Source: Spongilla lacustris (lineage: Eukaryota; Porifera; Demospongiae; Spongillida; Spongillidae). Taken from it: a DNA stretch of 64,000 bases. Positions within the stretch are counted from its first letter, which is position 1. Each line of letters opens with the position of its first letter. Positions 13,078 to 37,909 of this stretch are shown piece after piece. Under the pieces are notes generated by a model. The model ran no database searches. It saw nothing but the letters and a program-made list of their open reading frames with translations, and was not told the origin of the DNA. The position numbers and the translations under genes were made by a program. The stretch lies in contig OX442436.1 in the NCBI GenBank assembly GCA_949361645.1, positions 2,480,032 to 2,544,031 of the forward strand, read 5' to 3'.

Positions 13078-16000
13078 ATGTTTCATTTCAAACAATGTAC
13101 TCCGGTACCCGAGCAGGGCGGTCGAGGGTATTGTGGTCCAGGGTGGCGTCCCGTTGGCTTTGGTGGTTTAGTGAAGGTGGACGGTAAGATTTTGTGGAGA
13201 GGGGAAAGAGGAGGAATGTACGATTTTGATGTGGACAATTCTAAGTTTGAAAAATGCCCGGTGATGGTGGAGGGTGTTGTGGCACACTGGCTGTGGCTGG
13301 AAAAAAATTGATGTGTGTTGGAGGTTTGCATAATGGGTTATGTAGCAATGAGGTGATGTTGTGGAGCAAAGATGAGTGGGCTCCCGTGATTGGTATGAAG
13401 AACATGCCAGTAGCATGTTGGAAGTCCTGCATGGTTGATGTGGACAGTAAATATATGCTAGTCATAGGAGGGTTAGATAATCTGGGACGCTTGAGCAGCG
13501 TTCAGATCTACAATCATGAGACTCATACCTGGCATATGGGACCGCCACTACCATTACCGTGTTGGGCCACATCAGCGGTGGTTCATGGAGGCCTGGTCTA
13601 TGTAATGGGAGGCTTGGGCATGGATCGAGCTGTGTGGTCTGCCAATATCACTGATCTGGTGAGCCCACTCAGCATTGTATGCCGCAGCACTATTATTTCA
13701 ATGTGACAATTGATCATGCATGATGGATATCCATGAAGGTGGTTTAGCACACATAGCAATCATTGATGCTGACATTAACTTGAGTACTTTAATGTTCTGT
13801 TAATCTATTCTGCTCAGCATTCCCAGCTAACATAACACACCACCATGCATTCTGTAGCATCATAGCATAATCATTGACACATGCCCTAGCTGGTACTATG
13901 ATTCATCAGAACAGTATACCTATTTCTATTTCCATACATCCATGCATATGCATGCACACTTACACACACACAAGCAGTCTTTTCACTGTGCTTTTAATTA
14001 TGTCTAACACACATGTTAACATATGGATGCATGCTCATATGCTAGGTGACTCCACCCACCCATGACAAATTTGAATCAGCTTGGACTGAGCTACCAGATA
14101 TACCAGGCATCTTCTCAACTATTTGTGTGATCAATGATGTGCTCCTTGCCATTGGAGGAACAGAAGACCTGGATGGTCTAATAAAGACTTCTGCCATTTA
14201 TGCCTTCCACCATAATGATCAGAACTGGCATCAAATCGGAAGGATGCCAATTAAGTGTTCCTTGGCTGATGCGATAGCACTGTCCAAGGAAAAGCTGCTG
14301 ATTGTGGATGGTGACAGTGCACAAGTGTATGAAATGATTTTAGAAGGTTAGTTGTGCATTTTCCTTATTAAAACTCTGCTAACACGAATATTCCAGATCA
14401 GCAAAAACTTTTCCTTTCACCAAGCCTGCACGATGCCAATAAAAAGTATGTGGGAAAATGTAAACTAAGTCAGTAATCACTTTTAATAGAATTTAAAAGA
14501 ATTAATTTGCATGTTCATTCCTTCCAAGAGATCACATTGAGAAGGCCGTGAGCATTGGCAAAATTCCTGTTATAACATGTCTCGTTCTTGGAGCACCTGG
14601 TGTTGGAAAGACTGGGCTCAAACATCTCCTTCTGAAGAAGGAACCTCCAGAACAACGTCTGAGTACAAGACCTGCAGAAAACCCTGTTCGAGCCATCTCG
14701 CAGTTACAGATTGGTGTTAGTGGATGTGATGAAGATGAATGGATAGTTGTGGAAGATGAAAGGGCACTGAGAAGATTTGTTGAAGAATTCTCGAATAATT
14801 CTTTTTATAATGATGGTGTCAGTTTATCTGCTGATGTTAGCACCACTGGTTCCAAGGATACCAACCATCAAACAAAAACCAAGTACACCGGTAAGGGATA
14901 GGTAGTTGAGGCCTTTTGTGGTAAATGACTATCTAACATATTCATTAGGCATAATAATTTTCAATTACTGTCTTAAATAGATTGCCACTACCATGCTAAA
15001 TTGCATACTAATTTATTTCCACATGGATTGTTTCTCTGCAGAAACAAAGCATGGATATGGTACAAAGTTGATCCAATACATTGACAGTGGTGGGCAAATG
15101 CAATATCATGACATTCTTCCATTATTCATTCAAAACCCTCATGTGGCTGTATTTGTTATAAATCTCTCAGAAGAACTATCACATTACCCTCACAGTGAGT
15201 ACTTTGGAGCAGACATCGAGCCCGTTGGAAAACCATATCAATCATCTCTCTCCCATGAACAAATCATTCAACAGTGTCTGGAAAATTTTCGCTCAAAGGA
15301 TGTACGTCCTTTGATAATCATTGTGGGAACACGAAATGATATTGCTGACAAGTGCTCCGAATCCATCCGTCAGAAGGACCAGAAACTACTGGAGCTACTG
15401 AATTCTACTAAATCTAATTTCCTTTATAAAGGAGAAAGTCTAGCAAATGTGATATTCCCTGTTAACTGCAAAGAACCTAAGGACAAAGACAGAGACATTG
15501 CCAAGATTCTCAGACACGTAATTGTATCCAATGCCACTGTACAAAATATCCTTCCAACAATATCACTGCCTAGGACATCAATTGAGCTTGGGTTTGCTCT
15601 CAGAAGGTTATCTGGTGATGCAGGTCTTCTAACCCTTGCTGAGTGCGAGGAGCAAGCAAAAATGCTCAATATGGAAGGAAATGCATTTCAAGATTCCTTG
15701 AATAATCTTGTCAAACACAATATAGTCTTATATTACCCTGAGGTTCTTCCTAATATAGTGTTCTGTGACCCCCAGGTAGTCCTTGCCAAGGTAAATGAGA
15801 TAGTGCAGTACCAACATAAGCTAAGAGACAACCCTGATGAAAATGTAGCAGCTTATGGTTATTTGCTCAGATTCAGGGATTATGGTCTGGTGTCCATGGA
15901 TCTATTAAATGTACTTTTGTCAAACTGCCACAATGATCTGTTCACTTCACGTGATCTCTTGAAGTTACTGCATAGTGTTAAAGCAATTTCTATGTTTGAA

Positions 16001-17261
16001 AATGGCGAGTACTTGATGCCTACCCTGCTGCCCCATCTTGATAGTGACAAAATACACCTGTATCTCCATAAAACTACCCCTCTGGTAATCAAGCCCACAC
16101 AGGGCTGCATTCCTAGTGGTCTATTCTGCTGCTTTGTTGCCCATCTTGTCTCCTTAGGCCACTGGAAGGTGTGCATAGAAGGACAAAAACCTTTATGTTT
16201 GTATCGCAACTGCATTACATTTGTAACAAACAGTACATCAGAAATTGTGACCATTGTAAACAGGTCCTCCTACATTCAAATACATGTCAAAGAGCCCTCC
16301 ATGGAAGTGTGTAAAGTGATAGAAGAATGTGTCCACAGTTGTATAAGTAATGCCTGTAAGGTGCTCAAATATCATGATGTACAATTTCTAAAGGCCTTTA
16401 TGTGTGAAGGAAGTTATTGCAGATCAGATCCTCCTCATTTAGCGGATTGTGTGCCTTCACATGATGGAAAAGTGCTCAAGTGGTTGTGTAACACAAGGCA
16501 GAGTCAAAAGGGATACCTGAGTGAGGGCCAGTTGATGTGGATGGAAGGAAATGTTTCCACAACACATGATTCCAGTATATCAGGTACGGGTGGTCAGAAT
16601 TATGTCACCTCCTCCCTAATCCTTCCTGCATGCAAACACCTTTCTGCAGGTCATTTTCCCCTTCGCCAATACCATAGTGTACACTTGATAAGTTAATGGT
16701 TATATTTACGATATCTTTAATTCTATCTACTTCAGCCATTTATTAGAGGGAAAAAGTGCTTTGCTTGTTTTTTTCTTTGTCTTTTGTTTAATGCTTTTTG
16801 TACTTTTGTGCAGCAAATCAGTATTTAGGGGAACCACATGCACATGTTGTATAATATGGAGGAGTCACATCCAGACCATTTTATTTTTTGTGGATGTTTA
16901 GTTCATTCTTTTTTTGTACCTTTTCTCAGTTTCTCTAGAACATGCTACATGTAGCTCACTACCCCTCACCCTGGAGCAGTTGCTGCACTTCGCTGGCAAG
17001 ACCAAGACATTCAATGTGGCTGCCCTGGTGGGAACTGCATACTCAAAGATGGGAGTCTTCCTTCTCAAGGATGAGACTGGAGCTGTTGTACAGGCTCTGG
17101 AATATGAGCACATGAGGGATGCTGAGAAGATCAACACGGCCATTTTTAGCCGATGGCTCCAAGGGAATGGAGCACAGCCTGTAGCCTGGTCAAAACTGAT
17201 AGATGTGTTGAGGAAGATAGGCCTGTGTGTACTGGCTGATAATATTAAAGGTGGTCTGTAA
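13078..17261 (+). CDS. Kelch-Roc-COR-Death (ROCO-like GTPase) protein, five exons, one apparent frameshift
   Basis: Exons 13078-13658, 14046-14346, 14531-14890, 15042-16583 and 16930-17261 all have GT-AG junctions with matching phases (0,1,1,1), giving about 1038 residues. Residues 1-290 hold Kelch-type repeats (FGGL, LMCVGGL, LVIGGLD, VYVMGGLG, LLAIGGTED). A Ras-like Roc domain follows: P-loop GAPGVGKT (~314-321), G3 DSGGQ (~429) and a degenerate G4 GTRND (~510). A COR-like winged-helix region starts near 594. The last exon encodes a Death domain (..GTAYSK.., RWLQGNGAQPVAW, LIDVLRKIGLCVLADNI). Roc-COR-Death is the arrangement of DAPK1, so a role in apoptosis or innate signalling is plausible but inferred. 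Near 13265-13275 one G seems missing in GGAGGG(G)TGTTGTGG, so exon 1 reads in two frames: sequencing error, or a recent null allele. ATG 13078 is the first in-frame start, but upstream exons are possible (AG precedes at 13074-13076). Confidence 0.8.
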
Positions 17262-18839
17262 CGTTTTGGCTGATAATATTAAAGCTGGTCTGTAATGTTT
17301 TGACTGACATGTTTCCTTAGATTTTGTGTTGTTTTTAAACTATTGCACACTTTGTACATGTAAATGTCTTTGGAAGAGGGATGGAGCATGCATAATTTTG
17401 AAACACATGTAATACCATTTGTAGTTCTTTTCTTGGTGCTTTGCTGCCAAACACTGGACTAATGCACTGATGTATCACACTGGCCATTGGAGTCCTACAT
17501 GCAGGAGGGAGGAGGATATCCAAACTTCAAACATGTGCATGTCACACTGAGTTCACGTTTTTCAATTTTTTTCTAACCTTTGCTCATACTTTTATCTCTA
17601 AACCACCTACCAGTATGCTGGGAAATCGATCGCTGATGACGTGATCCACTTTAATTAGAAGTGAGTATGGTCATTTTTCAAGTTCTCTGGGCCCCTACCG
17701 TATCAATCACTGCTGCCCTCTTGGACTCAGCAGTCTGCTGTATCATTTTTAAGCATTGCCCAGGAAATGTACATCCTTAATGTAAGAAATCCTCTTGTAA
17801 TAGCAAAGCCTCCTGCTGTCCTTCACGATCAGCACAAACCACATTTTCTTGCAATGTTTTGAGACACTCACACCCTGGCCATATTCTCTTATGCGTAAAA
17901 TGCACATGTATTATTCTGGCTACACCACTGGTTGAGTCCACTTCTAAAATGCTTTGCACCCCCCCTGTGCAGGCCTGTGTGTGAGCTACATTAAATTAGA
18001 AAGAAAATTGTTATTGATACTACGTATACAGTACTACATTGCACATGTTTCTAAAATCATATGGTAGGTGTAAGTACTACTAACACCTACACGTACATGC
18101 TCAGTTCTAAGATGAGGGGGTGGAGGGATAACATGAAAATTGACGAAGAAAACAAAAGGACCTACATGTGCTTACAAACTGAATTTGAAGTGATTTGATT
18201 ACAAGAACCCAAAATCTAATCTATATACTGTAGAGAAATGATGTCGTATGAAGTACATTTAATGTTAGCGTGTTCCTTCATGAAGATCAGGTGCACATGA
18301 ACATCTCTATCAATATCTCATAGCCCACATCTTAGTAAAATGATTTGTGTGGCTCAGTGGGATATTGCTTTGGTGGTAAAAGTTCAGTTAGAGAACCCGA
18401 CTTAACAATTCCAGCGCATTCGCTCAGCTTGGGATAGCAGATAGGAATCTGCAGAGCATATGATCCTATGGTAAGATGCTGTTGGACTTTATTGACCTTT
18501 TATCCTACACATGTCCATCAGGGCTTATATTCGCTAAGTGCACATGTGATCGAGCTGTGACTAAAGCAACATGCACAGTTTCCAGTTCATGTAATAGTAG
18601 TCCTTGATTTCATTACAGGAAAGTCTCTTGTAACTTTACGTCACAGATCGAGGCGCTCCCTCTCCATAAACACTCCCTTCCCTCCTCCCTTTCTTGTCGG
18701 TCCTTCCCGTCATTTCTCTCTACCCCTCTCCATCTCCCTCTCTGTACGACCCCAACCTCACAGGAAAATACACAAGTGACTGAAATATTTCAAGGACAAA
18801 ACCCACATTCACACAATGACAACAAAAAGAATGAAGCAG
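17262..18839. other. Intergenic region between the ROCO-like gene and DEPTOR
   Basis: Contains the 3' ends of two convergent genes. A short tandem duplication of the end of the ROCO gene (GCTGATAATATTAAAG.TGGTCTGTAA) occurs at 17236-17296. No other gene is seen. Confidence 0.6.
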
Positions 18840-31419
<12,580 letters not shown>

Positions 31420-32743
31420 TTCAAGAAAACCGTTTGCGCCAATGCTAACCAACAAAAATTGTTTCATGTAAGCCACAGCAATATTAATCATTATACAGGA
31501 TTACGGAAATATAACAGCGAGGAATTAAAAGGTTTTTGTTGGTTGAGTAGACATACATATACGCGCACCAAATAAAGCTAAACATAATTAAATGACGCAG
31601 GTAACGATCGCCATGTGCCAAAATTGAGATAAGCAACCCCTTTAGACATGTAAATTGACTAAATTCCAAGCAGACACCTGGTATTAAAAATAATCCTTTC
31701 CCAGATCAATCTCACCACATGCAGGGGACAGAACCTCATACAGAGGCACAACAATGAAAATGAAAGTTGTCATCAACCAAAGTGACAAAGGAAGTACTAT
31801 GGGTAACATTGTACTGAAGTATGGGTACCATTGTACTGAAGTATGGGTACCATTGTACTGAAGTATAGGTACTATTGTACTGAAGTATGGGTACCATTCT
31901 ACTGAAGTATGGGTACCATTGTACTGAAGTATGGGTACCATTGTACTGAAGTTGTGCATATATGTACCATTGTACCGCTAGACACTGTAGACAGGCAAAC
32001 ATATGTTGGAGGTAGGACATAAATGCCTACATGTAGCAGACCGGGACACAACATCTGCTCACCAAGCGAAAATAATGAATACTGCTATCCACCTGAACCA
32101 TCAGTCTGGATAGCCCACAGAACAAGCCTGATGTACCTACATGTACTTATCGTACTACATAAGAATCTCCACACCTGAAGGACACCAAAGAGCTCTCAGA
32201 GACCTCTAAATATGTATATAGTAAACAATCTTTAGAGTGAATCCAAATTACAGGATTTGAAAAATCATGGCCCCCGACGGCCCCGAGGTCCAATTCGCGA
32301 AAGTTCACCCTCGAAAGTTTTTCGCTATACATGTATAGTCGTTCGATTTAATAGTGGTACTGAGAGTCGTACGTGCACCGAACTAGTGCCTGACCCTACA
32401 GTAGGCCTACTAACACGGTCGCAGTCCTTAACGACGCATCCGTGCGTTCTGTGTCTGTCTCTTCCTTTTCTACTCTGCTTATCTTCTTCTCGTCATCAGA
32501 ATCCATGGCGAACTCATCAGTCTCATGTTCTGCAACCTATTCGGTCGGATATGAACACAATACCGGTACTACATGCTGTAGGCATTTATTTGGCTATTAC
32601 AAAAAGGCATCAATTGTGCACCGTTGTAAAAACAATCCCAACCATTCGCTTACTACATGTATTATAGCTAAATATGGAAACTAAAGTGAGGCATAGAAGG
32701 AAAAAAAAACTGCGCTACGGCGGGGTTAAATCTCACAATTTGG
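31420..32743. promoter_or_regulatory. Head-to-head DEPTOR/DSCC1 intergenic region (candidate bidirectional promoter)
   Basis: The start codons of DEPTOR (minus, 31419) and DSCC1 (plus, 32744) lie 1.3 kb apart with divergent transcription. At 32294-32302 there is TTCGCGAAA, resembling an E2F-type motif, which would suit a replication-linked gene such as DSCC1. No TATA box is evident next to either start. Transcription start sites cannot be placed from sequence. A 21-nt tandem repeat occupies 31799-31955. Confidence 0.5.
31799..31965. repeat. 21-nt tandem repeat in the DEPTOR/DSCC1 intergenic region
   Basis: Seven or so units of GGGTACCATTGTACTGAAGTAT-like sequence, a 21-nt period with minor variants. 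Confidence 0.9.
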
Positions 32744-35700
32744 ATGGCGGGAAAGGAGGAGGTAATTAAACTTCTCGTATTTGCTTTTGTATTAAAGTTC
32801 ATTCAGTCTAGGCGAACTGAAGAAGAAGTTCAGGCTTCGGCACAAGCCGCGGGTCTTGCCCGCTCTCACGGACCCATTCAGCTGCTTTGCTTCAGCCCAC
32901 AGCTGAACGCGCAGGATCTCAAGCTGATGGAGTTACCGAACGACGTGCTGGAGGCTTTGAAGAAAGGCGATCGGTAAGGTGGACGATACTGTGACGCCCA
33001 CATGTGACATGTACAAAGGGGGAACCCGGGGGTGGGGGGTGGGGGTGGGGGGGGGGGGGGGTTGTGTATTGAAAAAAGGTCTTTTTGTGTTGCATTGACA
33101 GCCAGTATACGAGTGAGGTGCGCAACTGTATGGGTAGAAGAAGAGTGGTGGTAGGGAAGACGGGAGAGGAGATGAACAATTAAATCAGACAAGGGTCTGA
33201 GGGGTGTATGCAGAATTTTATAAAGGTGGTAATCAAGGATTTACCACTCCCACCCCCCTGGTTAGCCCCTAATTTCCATGAAAGAATAAACCTACTTGGC
33301 ATGCCATTTATGGAAATACTTTAATATTTGCCCCACCCCCTATATATACATGTACATGTATATATAATATATTCTGAAACCCACCCCCTGTTTCAAACTT
33401 GGTGGTAAATCCCTGGGTTACGTATAGGAAATAGTAAGCAGGGGGACGATGTGACCCATCCCACGCAAAGTGTACCACATTGTGTATATATATATAATAT
33501 TTCAGTGAGTTATCAACACACACATTTAGCTAAACAATCTTACATGTGTTATTCTTCTAGGTTGCTTTTCCATAAGCAAGTTTAACAGTCAAAATGGGGG
33601 GAGGGGTGGGGGGGGGGGGTTAGTCCGAACTGACAAGGACTGTGGGGCTGTCCTTGAAGTATGTGACACATCCTTTTGCTCCCTGCAAAGCATAACACAC
33701 TTTATGTGCTCAGCCCCCCTACTCAAGGGCTGAAGCTTGTTAAGCGCTTCTTTCTGCCCCTCCTAGCATAGTAGTGTGTGGAGACCCCAGCGATGATGCC
33801 GTACTCTGCCCCTCCTAGCATAGTAGTGTGTGGAGACCCCAGTGATGATGCCGTACGCTGCCCCTCCTAGCATAGTAGTGTGTGGAGACCCCAGTGATGA
33901 TGCCGTACTCTGCCCCTCCTAGCATAGTAGTGCGTGGAGACCCCAGTGATGATGCCGTACTCTGCCCCTCCTAGCATAGTAGTGCGTGGAGACCCCAGTG
34001 ATGATGCCGTACTCTGCCCCTCCTAGCATAGTAGTGTGTGGAGACCCCAGTGATGATGCCGTACGCTGCCCCTCCTAGCATAGTAGTGTGTGGAGACCCC
34101 AGTGATGATGCCGTACTCTGCCCCTCCTAGCATAGTAGTGCGTGGAGACCCCAGTGATGATGCCGTACTCTGCCCCTCCTAGCATAGTAGTGCGTGGAGA
34201 CCCCAGTGATGATGCCATACTCTGCCCCTCCTAGCATAGTAGTGTGTGGTAGTGCGTGGAGACCCCAGTGATGATGCCGTACTCTGCCCCTCCTAGCATA
34301 GTAATGCGTGGAGACCCCAGTGATGATGCCATACTCTGCCCCTCCTAGCATAGTAGTGCGTGGAGACCCTAGTGATGATGCCGTACTCTGCACTGGGAAC
34401 AGAACATTTGAACTGAAGATAGCTGAGACCTCCAATGCTTTGCTGCTGTCCCCAGGTCTTTGCCTTCCAACCAATCCTAGTAAGTGTGCCTATCAGGTTT
34501 TTCAAAGTTATGTCATATGTGGTTGGCTGCACCTCAAGGCACATGTCACGTGACAGGCTGCACCTTAAGGCGCATGTCACGTGACAGGCTGCACCTCAAG
34601 GCGCATGTCATGTGACAGGCTGCACCTCAAGGCGCATGTCACATGACAGGCTGCACCTTAAGGCGCATGTCATGTGACAGGCTGCACCTCAAGGCGCATG
34701 TCACGTGACAGGCTGCATCTCAAGGCGCATGTCACATGACAGGCTGTACCTCAAGGTGTGACAGGCTGCACCTCAAGGCACATGTCATGTGACAGGCTGC
34801 ACCTCAAGGCACATCTCATGTGACAGGCTGCACCTCAAGGCTCATGTCATGTGACAGGCTGCTCCTCAAGGTGCATATGTCATGTGACAGGCTCTCGTAA
34901 ATTTGCATAATAGCCTGCAGCTACTTACATGTGCTATGTGTGTACACTTGTGTTTGTGTGTGTGTATTTGTGCATGCATGTATGCATCTTGTGTATACAC
35001 GTATTTTTGTGTGATGTGTGTGTTCTTTCAGAGTTTCAGACGTTTGCTGATGGATGTCTGGTCCCATCCCAGGTATGTTGCATCAGAGAGTGAAGGGAGA
35101 GAGCCAGTTTCATTCTAAATACACATTTACTTGGTACATGTTTAGTACATTAAGGCTACAGTTGTGTGGTAGTACATGTGCATGTACATGTATGTGGGGC
35201 ATGGTAGTGTTGATATGAGTGCACATACATGTATGTTGAGTTGGGAGGCAAGCATATGTTGAGTTGGGAGGCAAGCATCCCAAGTTCTCCGGTGTTATCG
35301 ATCTTCAGTGAAAAGTGCTTGTACCGTTTACTGCCAAGCATTAAAACTTCAACATAAGAGAACTTGGCTACATTGTGGGTCTGCTGGGGTTGCCTTCCCA
35401 TTTGAGGACACCATTCACCCCCTTTAGGCCAGGCAACTGTTTATTGGTTCTAAATTGATTCTACTAGGTATCATTATAGCGGCCTCTCATGCACGTAGCT
35501 ATTTTGAGAATAGAGCCATCAGGACACTCTTTTGTACAAGGCTTTTGTGTTCTGAAGGAATGTAGTTAACCATAGATTGATCAGTACATGTATGTTCTTA
35601 CTTAAATAAGCTTGTGATGTTTATATACATATGCGGAAAAGTACTTAAGTTTTTGTGTTACTCTATAGACCCTTTTACATTGTGGGCATATAAACAAATA

Positions 35701-37878
35701 AATGTCATAATATGTGCACGTATAAACAGAAAACGTCATAAGACAGGGACATATAAATATTTAAAACGTCACGTGCGTGCCCAAAACCATGCATTTGGTA
35801 TCACATATATGTCATCGATATATGTTAATGGTTTGGATCTTTTGGTGCAAAGAAGATATTTTCAGAAGCTATGAAGATGTTTTTCCCGACCCATACAGCA
35901 TTGTGGAGTGTGCATGGGTGGATGATGTAACAAAATGACCAGATTTACAATTTGGCGATTATTAGTACATGTATCGGAAATAGTTTCTTGCATGTGATCA
36001 CTATTAATTAACTTCCCAATTGCACAGCAATTTTTGTATTGTTTTGGATGCGCACATGATGCTGACGTAACGTTTATTTTGTTTGTACGCCCACAATGGA
36101 AAAGGGTCTATAACCCCAGGAAGCTGCCAAATTGATGCTAAACTCCAGCTGATCAGAAAACGTTACCATGGTTACCTAATTACCATGCATTGTTTCCATT
36201 TAAGAACTACCATCAAAAGCAGTGTCCTTACGTAGAAATAACTGGAGAGATTCTGGTAATGAAGTCTTGTATGGTTCAAAAGTTACACGCCTTATTTTAA
36301 TCTAGAACACTGTTAATAATATTCATAGTAGTATGTTAAGCACCCACAAGTATGAGGATAAGTGTGTGATGCTCTATAAATAATCAGCCTGTAGAGGTAA
36401 AGGTGCATAACACACTATGTCTTCAGCATAGGTGGCAGCACAGGTTTGTGTTTGATCTCTTGGTAGAGTTGAGAGTACAAGCACTGTGTTGTTACTACAG
36501 TGCGTAACGTGATACACATGTACTTGATCTTAAAAAAATATTAAAATTTAACAATTCTCTTGATTTTTGTAGCCTAGTGGTATGAGATAATCAAGGAATA
36601 AGCTTTACTAGCCATCTGGCAATTAATGACATTGAAAACGAAGTGTGTAAAGTTATTTTCGGCCCGCACTCTTTTATTTTCTATTATACACAGTTTTTAG
36701 CCCATTTCTCCACTGTTTCGCAACGGATTGCGCTGATCGTTGGTACATATATGCAGCGTTGCACCTTGCACCAAACTACGCAGTCCGATTTCGAACCCGG
36801 GGCACAGTTTAAGTTCTGCTTGCCTACGAAGGCCAATTTGAGGTGGAAAAGTGTTAGCACTGTTAGGTCAGGATTTTCTGTAGGCACGTTTTATCCTGCC
36901 TAAAAATGAGCGTGTAGGCAGTCAAATGGTACCTGTATCGGAATCAGGTCTAGTTCTAGCATTATAAATCGTCTTTACCCTCTAATAGACGCTTCAAGTC
37001 GGAAGGTTGAAAAACAGCGGACATATTGAAATGAATATCATTTGTTAATGACGTCATTGCTAAACATGACTAAAGTGGTTGTGCTGATCAGAGCCAAAAC
37101 GATTCTTTTCAGAACCAAGAAGAGCAAGCTTCTACCAGTGGGCTACCGCTTCGTAGGAGAAAGCAGTCGCCACCAATATGGGAGCCGCTGATGAAGAAAA
37201 AAGCCCCAATCAAAAAAGCCGATCAGCAGCTGTGATTGCCAGCAATGCATTGGGGTAATCTTTTAGCGATAGGGCCTACTCCTTCGGAGAGCTCCAGGTA
37301 GTACTTGCGCAGTGCTAGCTTTCTTGCATCGGCTTCAGGGATGTCAGGCATATGAACAGCTAAGGCCTCGAGCTCCTTCAATGCATTGCTGGCAATCACA
37401 ACTGCTGATCATGATCGCCGAGACTTGATTCAAGACTTGATGGCTTGCGCTTAATTGCTGCAATCGTGTAACAACTCCAGCCGTGGGGTTACCTCTCGGG
37501 GCTTTTTTCTTCATCAGCGGCTCCCATATTGGTGGCGACTGCTTTCTCCTACGAAACGGCAGCCAAGAGGTAGAAGCTTGCTCTTCTTGGTTCTGAAAAG
37601 AACAGTTTTTGCTCTGATCAGCACAACCACTTTCAGTCATGTTTAGCAATGACGTCATTAACAAATGATATTCATTTCAATATGTCCGCTACTTTTCAAA
37701 CCTTCCGACTTGAAGCGTCTATTACTCATTTAGAGGGTAAAGACGATTTATAATGCTAGAACTAGACCTGATTCCGATACAGGTACCATTTGACTGCCTA
37801 CATGCTCACTTTTAGGCAGGATAAAACGTGCCTAAAGAAAATCCTGACCTAACACTTTTCCACTCAACTTGGCCTTCG

Positions 37879-37909
<31 letters not shown>

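Noticed and set aside
18340..18440. tRNA-like or tRNA-derived SINE promoter (TGGCTCAGTGG A-box-like)
   Set aside because: No matching B box at the right distance and no cloverleaf could be drawn.
32442..32684. 80-codon ORF upstream of DSCC1
   Set aside because: No recognisable domain; it lies in the putative promoter region and stops 60 nt before the DSCC1 start.
33755..34390. CRISPR-like regularly spaced repeats
   Set aside because: Units are contiguous with no unique spacers, the context is eukaryotic, and the sequence is explained by the duplicated DSCC1 splice acceptor.
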